DNA of 64,000 bases from Usnea hakonensis (lineage: Eukaryota; Ascomycota; Lecanoromycetes; Lecanorales; Parmeliaceae): positions 1-64,000 of the forward strand of contig BLJB01000135.1 of NCBI GenBank assembly GCA_013423325.1, in the 5' to 3' direction. The translations under genes were made by a program, and so were the position numbers. Every line of letters starts with the position of its first letter. Position 1 is the stretch's first letter. The notes under the pieces were generated by a model. It did no database searches. It saw only the letters and a list, made by a program, of their open reading frames with translations, and was not told the DNA's origin. Of this stretch, positions 45,023 through 56,171 are shown in pieces.

Positions 45023-46699
45023 TCAGCCAGCGGTCAAGGCGAAGCTGATCCCCAATATACCCATGCCGATGAACGCAAAAGCAGTGCAAAGGTTTCGGTT
45101 ATGAGTCAGACTCAGGCTTTCCGAGAATAGCTGCAATGCGACACTGGCCATGATACCAGAAGTGATGGCAAACATGCACCCGTAAACTACATCGCCGGGA
45201 GCGGCATCCCCTTTTCCAGCGATCTTAAACCACAGAGCTGCGACCCCGGCGCCCAGTGGTTGACTGACACCTCCCAATAGCGAGCTCCAGAATATCGCTT
45301 TCCATCGGCTATTGATTGCGAGGAATAGCGGGAGGGCCATGGCAAAGCCTTCAGTAATGTTGTGAATAAAGAGAGCCATGAAGACCGTGAACCCTAACTT
45401 GGGGTTGGCATGATTCGTAGCATAAGTAATAAATCCTTCCGGAAGTTTGTGAAGGGCAATGGCGATTGACGTCTGTAGTCCGATAGCGAGGAAAGCGTTG
45501 GTGGGAACGTGGTGATGGTGCGAGGGATCATTAGCGGTCTCGCTCTCAGAAGATGTGGACGCATGACCGTCATCCTCAGTTGCAACGCCGTTGTCTCCAT
45601 CATTGTGACTCATTTCAGTATTGAGATGAGAGAGCGCTCGGCCACGATGGCGTTCTCGACCCCTGAATACTGCGTTAGAAGATCCTTCGAGGCTTCGAGG
45701 CATGGTCGGTTGGGAGGGCGTCTCAGCGAGTTCTTCATCTAGGCCAGTGCGCCGACCTGCTTTATTGCGAATATGAGGTGCGGTTGCAGTACGGAGAAGA
45801 GACGGTTTGACTGATGAGCCTGAGATTGAGAAACGGCCAAATGCTCTGGTAGGGGTTCTCGTGGGGGCTCTTGTTGGACTTCGGCTAACCGCCTTGAAGC
45901 ATTCTTGGCCACATGGTTCGCTGTAGCCGTAGCAGGGACCACCTTCATCGCATGGAGATTTTGCTCCTGATACAAATGTTGACATCCGAGTTGTTAATCG
46001 CGTCTGCAAAGATGGCCTGAGTATTGCGGGATCCAGGGCATCATGTCTCTGACCCATTTCTGCCGCGACGGATCTGGATCTTGGTTCTACCACTGACTTC
46101 AGGTCAGATTCGCCTCGAGGAAGGAGCAATGGTGTTTCTTCCGTTGCGTGACCGTTTTGCTTATGGTGATCCGCTTCGTGACGATGGTATCCGCCGTCGC
46201 CATCGTCTTCGTCGTGAGAGTGATCGCAGTCCACCACATGGGAAGGTATAAATTGGTGTAGTAAGCGCGAAACAAACTGTATTCCTATGACGCCGCCCAC
46301 GAAGCAGCCAATAGTAGCATAGGCAGCAGCATCAGGGGCAAGACCGCCATCAGTCAGGTAGCTCTTAGCCTCGGGCAACATGCTATATAGCGAGGAAAAT
46401 AGCTGCAATGCTTCATCAATGAAAGCCCAACAGAGATCACTAGCTTCAAGAACGCCTCACCATCACCCCGAAACTCAGACTCAAGGAGGAAGAAAGAAAG
46501 GTATTGCTGTCTTGTATCTTAAAGTTCTGCTTTCCAGGGATGTGTTGTATCATCAAGTCTACACATATTATGCTGGAACCAAACACGCAAGCTGGTTGCA
46601 TACTTTAGACAATAGGCCTAGCTTCCTCTGTTGAGATGCCTCACCTATTCCGCTCACGCAGGTCATGATCCATCCTCTCGTATCATTGTCGAGACCCAT
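45023..46699 (-). CDS. ZRT3: ZIP zinc transporter, Zrt3-like (vacuolar)
   Basis: 521-aa membrane transporter of the ZIP family; Zrt3 of yeast releases stored zinc from the vacuole. Exons 46699-46645, 46591-46461 and 46402-45023. The two small 5' exons were recovered from conserved reads GWIMTCVSGIA|CVFGSSIICV and SSLSLSFGVM|LFSSLYSMLP. After three N-terminal helices comes a long hydrophilic loop of about 230 residues with His-rich patches (HSHDEDDGDGGYHRHEADHH and HHHH) able to bind metal. The signature helices IAIALHKLPEGFITYA and FIHNITEGFAMALPL carry the metal-binding H-x3-EG and HN-x-TEG residues. Membrane helices follow to the C-terminus. Confidence 0.93.
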
Positions 46700-47109
46700 T
46701 TTTGTAGCTGCGCAAATTCAAACGTTTGGGAAGCCTGAAACACAAAGAAAGGAGAATGCAAACTGTATCACTAGGAAAGAGAAGGGTGAGCTGATTTAGG
46801 TTGAACGAGTGTGACAATCAATGAAAATTGATAATTGATTGCGGAATTGAAAGACCCTAGTAAATCTCGAATCCCATGATTCTTCGACGGAATATAAGAC
46901 TAAAAATTTGCGCTAGCAAGGTCCTCAAGAATCTCGAACGATTGGCTCATGCAGGCAGGCACGTCAGCCTATCACGCCAGTCGCGCACGCGCGCAAAGCA
47001 TCTGATGATTTTCCACATTATTGTATACTGTATTTGAATGTCTCGTAGACACTTTCGTATTTCGTTTTCGGATACCTAGGTGTGAGGCTATGTTGACCAG
47101 ATAAACACA
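46700..47109. promoter_or_regulatory. Divergent spacer Zrt3 / Nuc1
   Basis: 410 bp between divergent starts. A CG-alternating patch (CGCGCACGCGCGC, about 46982) is visible. No specific factor site was assigned. Confidence 0.35.
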
Positions 47110-48123
47110 ATGTCCAAGACCACTCTGGCCATCATTGCCGGCATTTCAGCTGCCACAGGCGCTGCAGCAACAGCGGCCATCTTTTCATCGCGCCCAGACC
47201 GCAAGCTTCCACCCACAGTATCTTCAGATACGCCAACTCCCGCCTCTACCTCAACGCCAGTTCCCTTTAACCCCCGCCCACTCAAGGACATAACTCCTCC
47301 CGTCAACCCCAACGGCCTCTTTCAATATGGCTTCCCAGGCCCAGTCAATGACCTCCATCCTACCCTTTCAACCACCTCCGTCTTCGATCGCCGCACTCGC
47401 AATCCCGCCTGGGTGGCTGAGCACATAACACCCGCTTCGCTCTCTGCGAACAACGCTGACCGCAAGCACTCCTACTTTGTTGAAGATGAGGCCATTCCTC
47501 ACATATTTCGCGCCAAACTTGATGATTACCGTCGCTCGGGCTATGACAGAGGTCATCAAGTGCCGGCTGCGGATGCCAAGTGGAGCCAGGATGCGTTAGA
47601 TCAGACCTTTCTACTAAGCAACATGTGTCCGCAAGTGGGCGATGGCTTCAACAGGGATTACTGGGCTCACTTCGAGGATTTCTGCCGACGGCTCACAAAC
47701 AACTATCCCAGTGTACGGATAGTGACTGGACCGCTCTACCTGCCCAAGAGAGATCCTGAAGATGGAAAATGGAAAGTCTCATACGAGGTTATTGGCAATC
47801 CTCCTAATGTTTCGGTCCCGACGCATTTCTACAAGGTTATATTTGCAGAGGATGGGAAGACTGGAGGAAACGTCAGTCTAGGAGCTTTTGTCTTGCCCAA
47901 CGCCCCCATCGCAAACAACAAACCCTTGGCAGACTTTGAGGTGCCGGTTGAAGCCATCGAGAGGGCGAGTGGATTGCAGTTCGCCTCAAAGCTGCCCTTG
48001 CAGAGAAGGCGGAAGCTTTGTCAGGAAGTCCATTGCTCGATTATCGCACGCGAATATGCTGAGAGGCAAAGAAATTTGATGGGACAAGCGCCAGGCACAA
48101 GGTTACTGGGTGAGGATAGTTGA
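47110..48123 (+). CDS. NUC1: Mitochondrial endonuclease G (Nuc1)
   Basis: 337-aa intronless DNA/RNA non-specific nuclease of the beta-beta-alpha-metal family. The N-terminus (MSKTTLAIIAGISAATGAAA, then more Ala) is a hydrophobic mitochondrial signal-anchor as in EndoG/Nuc1. Catalytic motif DRGHQVPAAD has the general-base His149, and the Mg-binding Asn171 lies in FLLSNMCPQ. The GYDRGH context and the closing segment LCQEVHCSIIAREY are typical for fungal Nuc1. It degrades mitochondrial nucleic acids and can act in cell death when released. Confidence 0.93.
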   Translation: MSKTTLAIIAGISAATGAAATAAIFSSRPDRKLPPTVSSDTPTPASTSTPVPFNPRPLKDITPPVNPNGLFQYGFPGPVNDLHPTLSTTSVFDRRTRNPAWVAEHITPASLSANNADRKHSYFVEDEAIPHIFRAKLDDYRRSGYDRGHQVPAADAKWSQDALDQTFLLSNMCPQVGDGFNRDYWAHFEDFCRRLTNNYPSVRIVTGPLYLPKRDPEDGKWKVSYEVIGNPPNVSVPTHFYKVIFAEDGKTGGNVSLGAFVLPNAPIANNKPLADFEVPVEAIERASGLQFASKLPLQRRRKLCQEVHCSIIAREYAERQRNLMGQAPGTRLLGEDS

Positions 48124-48585
48124 GCGGAAGTGGTCTCGTTATTGCGGTTTTCTGCATTGCTTGCATTTGAATCTACTCTAGCAGAGCGAAGCGGTCCATT
48201 TGAAGATTGGTGCAAATTTTCTGCCTTGGCAAACATCAGTAGAGTACTCGTACATCCGTGTTCCCGAAGCCTTCTATTTCTGATTCCTTTGACGAACGCG
48301 ACAATTTGCTAACTTTGTCAGCATTGCCCCCGATCTCGTAGATGTTGGGCTCGAGCGCGCTCAAGAACGGTCATCTTGCTCCGATCATTTTCTCCAAGGC
48401 GTTGGTAGCATGTGTGACGCGAATCGGCTGTCGCTCTACATAAGCATATTTAGAACATTTTGTGCAGAATCAACCCAAGCCGTCGCCTAGAAGCATGCAA
48501 TACCTTGGCACGCAAGGCTATAAACCTGTTATTGTCACATTGGTCGCTGCCTGTTCTGTTCTACCAACCACAAAATACCAACAAG
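48124..48585. other. Intergenic, upstream of secreted-protein gene
   Basis: 460 bp between two plus-strand genes. No gene or site recognised. Confidence 0.4.
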
Positions 48586-49140
48586 ATGTCTCCTTTCAGA
48601 AGTCTAGCCCATATTCTTGCTTCATTGACTACCGCAGTATTCGCTATCTCCAGCGAGACTACAAATCTAGCAAGTCCTGTACTTGTGAACGCTTCCTTGA
48701 CAGACGCAAACAATTCAACCTTGCCTACCGTCAACTCCCCAGCATACAACACATCGATGACCGTTGAACCAACAGTCTACTGCCACACCAATCGACCACC
48801 CCCAGCTCCACCAATGTGGGGTCACGTCGACCTCGTCGAATGTGGACTACTCATCACAGCCATGCTGGCCGACGAAACCGCAAATCTCCGCATTGTACAA
48901 TGGACCTCTACCTTCCCTTACTTGTTGCCATGGACCTTGGGGGTTTCTCCCAGCTGCAAGGTACGGATCAGTGCAAACAATCCGGGATCTACTGATATTT
49001 TCGAACCTGTCATGATAGTTCAAAGGGTGGCGCTCGTTGTGACACGCTGTGGGGGCAACAGTGGTGGATTGGTCAAGCTTGGGCCAAGAGGACAATTTCT
49101 GGTGCATGTTTTTGGGCTTGGACCTCATGATACCGCATAG
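48586..49140 (+). CDS. Secreted single-module cysteine protein
   Basis: 184-aa intronless predicted secreted protein; the start at 48586 (MSPFRSLAHILASLTTAVFA) begins a clear signal peptide, so the upstream in-frame extension is discarded. The mature part has a Ser/Thr/Asn-rich spacer, then a module with YCHTNRPPPAPP, VECGLLITAMLADETA, WTSTFPYLLPW, SPSCKVRISA, VMIVQRVALVVTRCGGNSGG and LGPRGQFLVHVFG. The order C...LI-x-AM, LP, C-x-V, hydrophobic helix with RC-GG, GL-x-LG matches each of the two units of the protein at 15775-17041. No known enzyme motif. Function unknown; an extracellular or effector-like role is only inference. Confidence 0.8.
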   Translation: MSPFRSLAHILASLTTAVFAISSETTNLASPVLVNASLTDANNSTLPTVNSPAYNTSMTVEPTVYCHTNRPPPAPPMWGHVDLVECGLLITAMLADETANLRIVQWTSTFPYLLPWTLGVSPSCKVRISANNPGSTDIFEPVMIVQRVALVVTRCGGNSGGLVKLGPRGQFLVHVFGLGPHDTA

Positions 49141-49354
49141 TGTAGTGAAGGGCGTTGACATTCAACTTTCTCTTTTGCCGAATGAATTTGCCGAGTGATG
49201 ATGATGAAAAACGCTGTGGCAATGCATTTTGAGGTTTCCCACTCCTAAATGCTTGTGCAGACCCTTCGTTGCGCCAGTGTCTAGTACGAGTATTGTACAG
49301 TGACCCCCGTCACAAAGGTATCCTCTCTATTTTACAAAGTCGTCCTTCGCCATC

Positions 49355-49741
49355 TTATATCCCATACTCCCCCATGTCCCCGCCAGGGCCTATCTCTTCA
49401 CCGTTGGTTTTCTGTATCCGCGCGATATACTGTCTGCTGACTGTATTCCACGCGGCCATGTACTTTTCCATACACGTCGTGAAGCATTTTCCTTCCCGCG
49501 ATGATAGTGAAGAGCCAGGCGTAGGAATGCATTTTTCAAAGCAGTGGCTGTTCATTTTCTAGAAGGAATGATTGTCAGGAAGTTTTTGAGGTCGTAGAGA
49601 AGACATAGAAAGGCGCAGGAGAGGGAGCATTACGGATATGAGCTGGCGGGCGTTGTTGATGGCGGCCTCTTGTTGAACTTGCTTGATGAGGGCAGTTTTG
49701 GGATCGGAAGAGGCGCTCAGGGAGGAATTTATAGAATTCAT
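49355..49741 (-). CDS. TIM13: Mitochondrial small Tim chaperone Tim13
   Basis: 103-aa intermembrane-space chaperone that, with Tim8, escorts hydrophobic precursors to the inner membrane. Exons 49741-49634 and 49558-49355; the 75-bp intron (GTAATG...TTCTAG) joins ARQLIS to KMNSHC. The twin CX3C motif is Cys42-Cys46 and Cys61-Cys65 with a 14-residue spacer. The block SSREGKCFTTCMEKYMAAWN followed by TVSRQYIARIQ identifies Tim13 rather than Tim8, Tim9 or Tim10. The four cysteines should form two disulfides after import by Mia40. Confidence 0.93.
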
Positions 49742-50026
49742 AATCGTGATAGGAGGTGGAAGTCCAGAGGATGAATGCGGTCTGATGTTGAGAAAATGGG
49801 TCTTGGAAATTTCCTACTCGATGTTTGCGGGCCGATCTTGGCGCCGAGCCTCGGATATCTGCCCTGAAATCTGAATGGCGGAGGTTTTGAAACATGGGGC
49901 TTACTTATTTTCGCCGCACGCGACTGCGATCCCTGAATCTGGACACATTTGATGTCTCTTTGACATTCTGTTCCCTCGTGGACTCGACATTAGATACCAT
50001 TGCCGTTGTTGCCACGGCGAGGAGCA

Positions 50027-51313
50027 ATGATACAACTGCCATGGCCGGCTCTACTGCTATGCCTTCTGCTGGGGTATATAGGAGTGCATCCTGCGGCTCC
50101 TGCAGATGTCGAACGACCTGCTGTCAGACAGATACCGGTGAGCTATCGGAAACAATGGGCCTGTTTTGGCGCAATCTACTGAACCTTTGTGCACAGCTAC
50201 GGTCACATAGTCTTGGATCGGTCAGTCGAATTGTTCTAGCTGCTTCAGGGGCAATACGGATCGTCTACTAGAACAAAGCTGATGCAGAAGGGAAAATAGC
50301 CATTCTTAGACTCTGATATGCAAAGTCGCTACTTCGAATTTGGCGAAGATACTATAGTCCGGGCAGATCAGTACTTTTCCCCCTCTTCCGTCGGATTGCA
50401 GGGTCTGGGTCTCAGATTTGCGTTTGCAGGTACATCCGACTCACATCCGACCGTCAGGCCCAGTCTGGATGGCTATTTTCTCGAATGCCGATGACCGCAA
50501 CGAATTGGATGGTACTTGCTACTGGATCATCCAAGCAGAGAACTTATTAACGCTAGCGTGCAGATCGAGATAGAATTCAAAATACATGGCATAGGGCATC
50601 TTCATGGTGATGGTATGGCAGTATGGTTAACAGAAGAGCGGGCGAAGCCAGGAAACGTGTTTGGACATACAGACAACTTCAACGGCTTAGGGGTCTTCAT
50701 CGATACGTACAAGAACTCTAGGCCAGGCGTGGTGTTTCCCTACGTGATGGCCATGCTTGGGAACAGCTCTGTGTCGTACGACTCGGAGCATGACGGAAAG
50801 GATAATGAGATGGCAGGATGTTCAGTGAGATACCCACTCGGCAATCGCCCACAAATTCTTGCACTGACAAAGAACGTCGAGGCCCGTGGTATCAGAGGTA
50901 CCGACACTGTACCAAAAAAGATGCGTATGACATATTACCAGGACACGTCACTCAAGGTCGAGCTCCAATACAAAGCCGAAGATGAATGGACCGAGTGCTT
51001 CGAGACTGAGGCATTTAGGCTCCCTCAGACGGCCTACCTCGGATTCAGCGCCCATACAGGCGAACTTACCGACAATCACGACATTATATCCGTCAACTCA
51101 TATAATTTGCATATGCGTCAGAATACAGGGTCGTCCAGGAGCGGCGATAGAGGGTCAAAGGCGCAGGCCAAGCCGTACAATCCTGGCGGGGACAAAGAGC
51201 GGGGGAGCTGGAGGTGGTTCATTTTCAAAATTGTATTGTTCGGGGTCGTGGTTGGGGGTGGGTATATTGGGTATACTATGTATAGGGCGTCGAAACGAGG
51301 CTCGAGGTTTTAA
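50027..51313 (+). CDS. L-type lectin of the secretory pathway
   Basis: 345-aa type I membrane protein of the VIP36/ERGIC-53 legume-like lectin family, binding N-glycans on cargo in ER-Golgi traffic. Exons 50027-50137, 50197-50220 (24 bp), 50300-50370, 50430-50511, 50564-51313, all in phase. Signal peptide is MIQLPWPALLLCLLLGYIGV. The carbohydrate-recognition domain runs from LRSHSL and DSDMQSRYFEFGEDTIVRAD through GWLFSRMPMTATNW, HLHGDGMAVWLTEE and NFNGLGVFIDTYKN (calcium- and sugar-site region with Asp/Asn) to GFSAHTGELTDNHDI. A Gly/Ser linker precedes the membrane helix FIFKIVLFGVVVGGGYIGY and a short basic tail (RASKRGSRF). Divergent from Tim13 over 285 bp. Confidence 0.9.
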
Positions 51314-52312
51314 AAAGCGCACACTCCTGTACCATTTAGCGATTCGGTCGAGTGTTGAAATACGGCATTATTCCATCATGTCTGGTTCTGCAAAGCTTAT
51401 CTAGGAGCTCACTGGTCGATAAAATCATGTTTGCTCCCTGCAGCTGTCCCTTTTCCACGTTGGGGACAAGTGCAGCGTCTGCTCTACTCAAATCAGGTTA
51501 TTAACGTGGTGGTAATGTCATACTACAGCCGTCGCTCAGGGGTATGAAAAGCGCCTCAACGAATGATCAATGGTATGATGGTCCTGTACTATATTCCTCG
51601 CCCTATCCCGCCTTTTAAGCTGCCACTGAGAATCTTTGAGTTGTGCAGGCAACATCCTTCGAACCCTCGCAAACTCGTGTTTACTGCCTGGGAAAGCTAA
51701 GAACGCATGAGAAACCCCAGCATGGGCGCAGGTGAGGTTTCAAGGTCCGCTTTCTTTGTGAACTCCCAGACAATAGGCTCTGCTTACAGCATGCCAGCTT
51801 GGTAGGACTACGATTAGGACATCGCGCTTCTCAGCTGGCGTATGGCCGATGACTGTTTGAAGACGGCATTAAATAGGTACTGAAACAACCCCTACAAACA
51901 CTGATCTACCAGGTGGTCTGCTGATCCTGCGTAGTTGGGCCTACGCTAAGATGATAGCTGCGTCCATCGCGTGTCCGGACCGAGTATGGCTGGCTCCATC
52001 TTATTAGTCCTACCGCATGTCAGTTACCTTCTTAGGGTTCCCCTCATTGCAAACGGAATCAGTCCATGATGAGTACCAGGGCAGAATTGGCTTTAAGGGC
52101 TTGACAGCCCAGAATTTGGCTCAAACCTTGCATCGGAATCGGGCAATATGCCTTTTTAATACTCAATATCAACATCACGACCTTCGCATTGCTAGTCGCA
52201 TGCTATACACATGCCTTGCCGCAGGCGAAAGTAACGCATTTCAGGCCAAATTGGCATGCCTGCCCAGAGAGATGTCAAGACATTATGATATCGGTGTCGG
52301 TCTCAGCAGAAA
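51314..52312. other. Intergenic, no gene seen
   Basis: 1 kb between two plus-strand genes. Open frames are short; none matched a family. A missed 5' exon of the hydrolase could lie here. Confidence 0.4.
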
Positions 52313-53323
52313 ATGTCGTTGTACCGACATTTGGAAATCTTAGCAGGCCTGGCTGGTGCGGTGAATGCGCTTCTCGCCAAAGCTGGCACGGTGACAAAGA
52401 AGGATGTTGAGAGCGGCACTTTCGATATTAGTGCACGGTATTCTCCTGCCAAAGGGGCAACTAATAAGAAAGCTGAAGTCATAGAGCGCTTGATTCATGG
52501 CGGCTCGTACACCAAGGATTACTGGGCAGGTGGGAACTTCCCAGGATTTGACGGCGGAGAGTATTCATGGATCAGGTACGCGGACAAAAGAAGATATGCC
52601 ACGCTTTCAATCGACGAGCTTGGCAATGGCGACTCGTCCCACACTGATCCCAGCAACGTAGTCCAGCCTGCGCTTGAAAGCGAGACCATTCACAGCATCA
52701 TAAGCCAATTGCACGCTGGAAAAATAGGTCGCAAGCAATATTCCAAAGTCGTTCTCATCGGACACTCCTTCGGCTCCTTCACCAGCACTAGACTGCACCC
52801 TACGGATTTAGTGGGCCTTATTCTCACTGGATACTCTCATGACCTAAGTGGTAACGTTGTACTGCAGAACAACTTCGCGTACGAGCCTGCTCTCACCGTA
52901 ACGCCGTCACGCTTTGGCAATCTATCCCAAGCCTATTTCGCCATGTCGAACGAATCCGGCCGTACAGACGCTTTCCACTACTCCGGCCACTACAAACCTA
53001 TAATCTCGAGTCTTGATTTCGAAACCGAGGGTACGGTACCCCTCGGCGAGCCGTGGGGCGTCACTATAGATCCTGTTCCGGCATTCACCGGCCCCGTGCT
53101 TTTGTGCTCCGGAGATCAAGATGCTGTCGTTTGTGGCAACAATACAGGAGGGAGTTGTTTACCTGCCAGTACTTCGACCATTGCATCTTCGAAGGCCTTC
53201 TTTCCAAACGCCGAGAGTTTTACTTACTTTCTGGCTAATGCGAGTGGGCATGCTATCAATTTCCATTATACTGCCCAGCAGACTTTCAGAGCCGTGCATG
53301 ATTGGATTGATGAGCACATCTGA
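52313..53323 (+). CDS. Alpha/beta hydrolase, possibly secreted
   Basis: 336-aa single-exon alpha/beta-fold hydrolase. The nucleophile elbow is GHSFGS (Ser152), the oxyanion-hole region is LIHGGSYTKDYW (about 60-71), the acid is Asp268 or Asp270 in CSGDQDAVVC, and the base is His313 in ASGHAINFHYT. The N-terminus MSLYRHLEILAGLAGAVNAL could be a weak signal peptide. Fungal relatives usually have a longer secreted leader, so an upstream exon may be missing. Several Cys (CSGDQDAVVCGN...C) and N-glycosylation sequons fit an extracellular protein. Substrate cannot be inferred. Confidence 0.85.
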   Translation: MSLYRHLEILAGLAGAVNALLAKAGTVTKKDVESGTFDISARYSPAKGATNKKAEVIERLIHGGSYTKDYWAGGNFPGFDGGEYSWIRYADKRRYATLSIDELGNGDSSHTDPSNVVQPALESETIHSIISQLHAGKIGRKQYSKVVLIGHSFGSFTSTRLHPTDLVGLILTGYSHDLSGNVVLQNNFAYEPALTVTPSRFGNLSQAYFAMSNESGRTDAFHYSGHYKPIISSLDFETEGTVPLGEPWGVTIDPVPAFTGPVLLCSGDQDAVVCGNNTGGSCLPASTSTIASSKAFFPNAESFTYFLANASGHAINFHYTAQQTFRAVHDWIDEHI

Positions 53324-53969
53324 GATGAAGTCCAGAAATTTGTGAATCAAATTGTAGCTCGATGATCTCTACATGCCGGTGACTTCTTTACAGGTAAAGC
53401 CTACAGAAGGCCAGTTCCTGGAGAGGTGCAGTGAAGTTCTGTAAGTGACACACTGATGAATGAAGCTTACCACTTGAAGTTGAAAATGTGAATTGACCAA
53501 CTGTGAAGCGCGTACGCTGATGAATTTTTGTAAGTGATGCGCTCTCCGTTATTGTGAATCAGGGGCTGGAGGGCCTATTTAAAGCCCACCCCTCCTGCCT
53601 TCCTCCTACCCACCTACATACTCCAAGCAACATCTTTCAAGCTCCATATACTTTGATCATATGTGGCATACCATACCATGTATCCTACATATATATACAT
53701 CATGGCCAAGCACGTGTGGCAGCGCTTTCGACATTGTCAATGCTTTTGATTTCCAATTCTGCTTTGATAGCACGCAAGCATCGGCCCCTACCTCAAGCCT
53801 TTCACTGGGATATCGATCTTGACCAGTTGATCCTCCTCTCTTGATCTGTACAGGCTGTCAATACCAAAAGAGACAGCGCATTGACACCAAAAGCGTAGTC
53901 AATCTCATCACAAAGGTCCTCGATCATATCGCAAAGCCGCAGTTCTCTTTGCCACCACATTCTTCAAGC
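53324..53969. other. Intergenic, no gene seen
   Basis: 650 bp. A partial direct repeat occurs (TGTAAGTGACACACTGATGA near 53440, echoed by TGTAAGTGATGCG near 53528). No gene recognised. Confidence 0.4.
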
Positions 53970-54730
53970 ATGGAGAGAACCGCGGAACCTTTCCAAGAAC
54001 ATGATGACAAGAATACCAGCAAGTACATCTTCGCTTTGGATTTCACTATGGAGCATATACCTGAGGGTGTTGAAGCATCTGATGGAAGCGATAGTAAGTT
54101 GGAGAAAAATCTTCACTGAAAGGCGAACAATCGCCATTGACACAAATACCTCAGATTGAGAAGAAGGAAGTTGAGAATGTTGGGTCAGGATTCCTGCGCG
54201 TGGTCCGAGACGCCATGAAATCTGCAGTGCAAGACGATGATGCCGACGAGGATATGCTTCTTGCGCAGAATTTCAATATATTCCTAAGGTTGGTTATCGA
54301 ATAGTGCTTTTGACTGCAGGGAGCTAAATGAAGACAGGGACTCAGAAGAGACACAGATACATATTGACGGTATTCCTATGACGGCCAGACCTGACTGGAC
54401 ATTACACTGTCAATTCGGACAAACTGGGCAGAGCAAAACGATCCACGTGGTCCTAGAAGTGTGTACCGATCTGCCTTTCTTGCTCAAAAATACTAATAAA
54501 GCATGCAGTTCAAGAGAAGGAACCACATGCGAGCGCCTTCAAGGATCCTAGGACAAGAGTGCGCTAAAATCTTAAACCCTTCCATTTGTGGTTCGCATGC
54601 CGAAGCAACCCTGGAAGCCCGCGAGCCCCTGGCGTGCATACATGCCTATGATTCCCTTCATAATCATGTAGCGCGGATTCACTATACATATATATCTGTT
54701 GGCAGGGGGAATTCGACAAGAATGGCATGA
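53970..54730 (+). CDS. PD-(D/E)XK nuclease-like protein, perhaps truncated
   Basis: Four exons give a phase-consistent 188-aa model: 53970-54093, 54189-54288, 54338-54458 and 54509-54730, with introns of 95, 49 and 50 bp. It has FLRVVRDAMKSAVQDDDAD, then GIPMTARPDWTLHCQFGQTG, a beta-strand IHVVLE and, across the last intron, FKRRNHMRAP with LGQECAKI. The D...E-x-K arrangement (RPDW ... LEFKRR) matches the catalytic core of PD-(D/E)XK nuclease-like proteins frequent in fungal genomes. The expected part after the core is missing: the frame ends soon after AREPLACIHAYDS, and sequence further down (to about 55119) has protein-like pieces out of frame. It may be a truncated or decaying copy. Confidence 0.45.
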
Positions 54731-56171
54731 CCAGGGCTACAAGAGTTCCCCTAGGACATACTACCAAAGCCCACAAAAAGGCGGGCGATCAGGATATTTT
54801 TGGCAACACTCTAGAGGCTAGGCAGGACGGCTAGTTTTACCTTTGGCATAGAGGGCTTCAGATGCTAGGTGACCAAGAGTCGATCAATGCGGATCTGCAT
54901 TGGCAACGGCCTTCTTTCGAGAAGGATTTGTGTACTGGCACAACTTGGAAGACATCGTTCTGTGCCAGTATACAGCTTGCACCTAGGGATCCTAGAGATC
55001 CAACTTTCGCCAATATAGAGGACCTCCCGGATCACGCTCCACTACCATTACCCGAGGATTCCGACGCTTTACCGACTAGAAAGAGTACAGGGGCGAAGGT
55101 GAAGGACGCGGGCGGATAGGGCGCGAGCGGGGACGACACGATAAGCTAGATCATGTATCTAGCAAGAGGCAGATAGCGAAGCAAGCATGACAGCTTTTCG
55201 GTGATTCTTTCAACACAAGCTTGACCTCTATCCTTCAACTTTCAATAATTTCAATGACAGGTTCATTGTGCCCGTTGTAGTTATAGTCAATACATAGTAG
55301 GTACTTGCCTTGGATTTCTTCTATTCATTCTCGTGAGCCAGAATCTTCTCATCGGTCGCTGTCTGTCTCACCGTTCCTAACCCTTGGAATCTGGTCGTCG
55401 ATCTTGGAGTTGAATGGAAACAAGCAGAAAACCTCTACCACCTTGTCTTGCCGCGGACACGACGTCGTTCGGCCTTGCAGCAGCTTGCGCGGGAAAGGTC
55501 GGGTTAGGATAAGGATGTGTTGGACATCTTTCAAGGATCTAGTGCTTTACACGAGAAGAGAGAGAGAGAGAAAGAAAGGAGACTCATGATCCCCAATCCA
55601 CCCCCCGGCGGGCATTCCATTTTACTCTCCTCACCAACCTGGACCGATAAACTCAAGACGACACGAGCAGTGCTCTAGCAGAGAACCGCAACGCAAAGCA
55701 AAGGACACACGTAAAGCCAAGGACGATAGCAGGGATCAAAAGAGGGGAGGGGGGTTCAGGAAAGCAGAAGCAGAAGCAGAAGACGATGGTGGTGGATCCC
55801 GTGGATGGAGCGCACTATTCTATCTGTAAATATCGTTTGAGAAAATTTCAAATATACCGGTGAAAGAATTTGTGGTAAGCTTGATTGAATCCAATCTACA
55901 ACACCAATCCGTGAAACACTCGTACAGATTCAATGCGTCTAAGCTTGACTTCATCGCCTCGAGGGCCAGGACTATAGAGGTCTCTAGACAATCTTACATA
56001 CTAGAATTGCCAATCACACCATGCTTTGGGGGAATGAGATATCAAGGTCCACTTATCTATGTCGAGCAGCATGCCTTGAAATACATGCTGAGCCAGAATG
56101 AAGAGATCGTCAATGAAGGAGGACGTTCCGCCAAGGGGTTCAATTGGTATGCGCCTCTTGTGTCTCAATCA
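54731..56171. other. Intergenic or gene-remnant region
   Basis: 1.44 kb. The first 390 bp may be remains of the nuclease-like gene's 3' part. The rest is purine-rich with a short (GCAGAA)3 tract near 55764-55781. No gene is claimed. Confidence 0.4.

Noticed and set aside
44593..45130. Plus-strand frames between PKA and Zrt3
   Set aside because: Short, without family signals, and the second overlaps the conserved 3' end of Zrt3 on the other strand.
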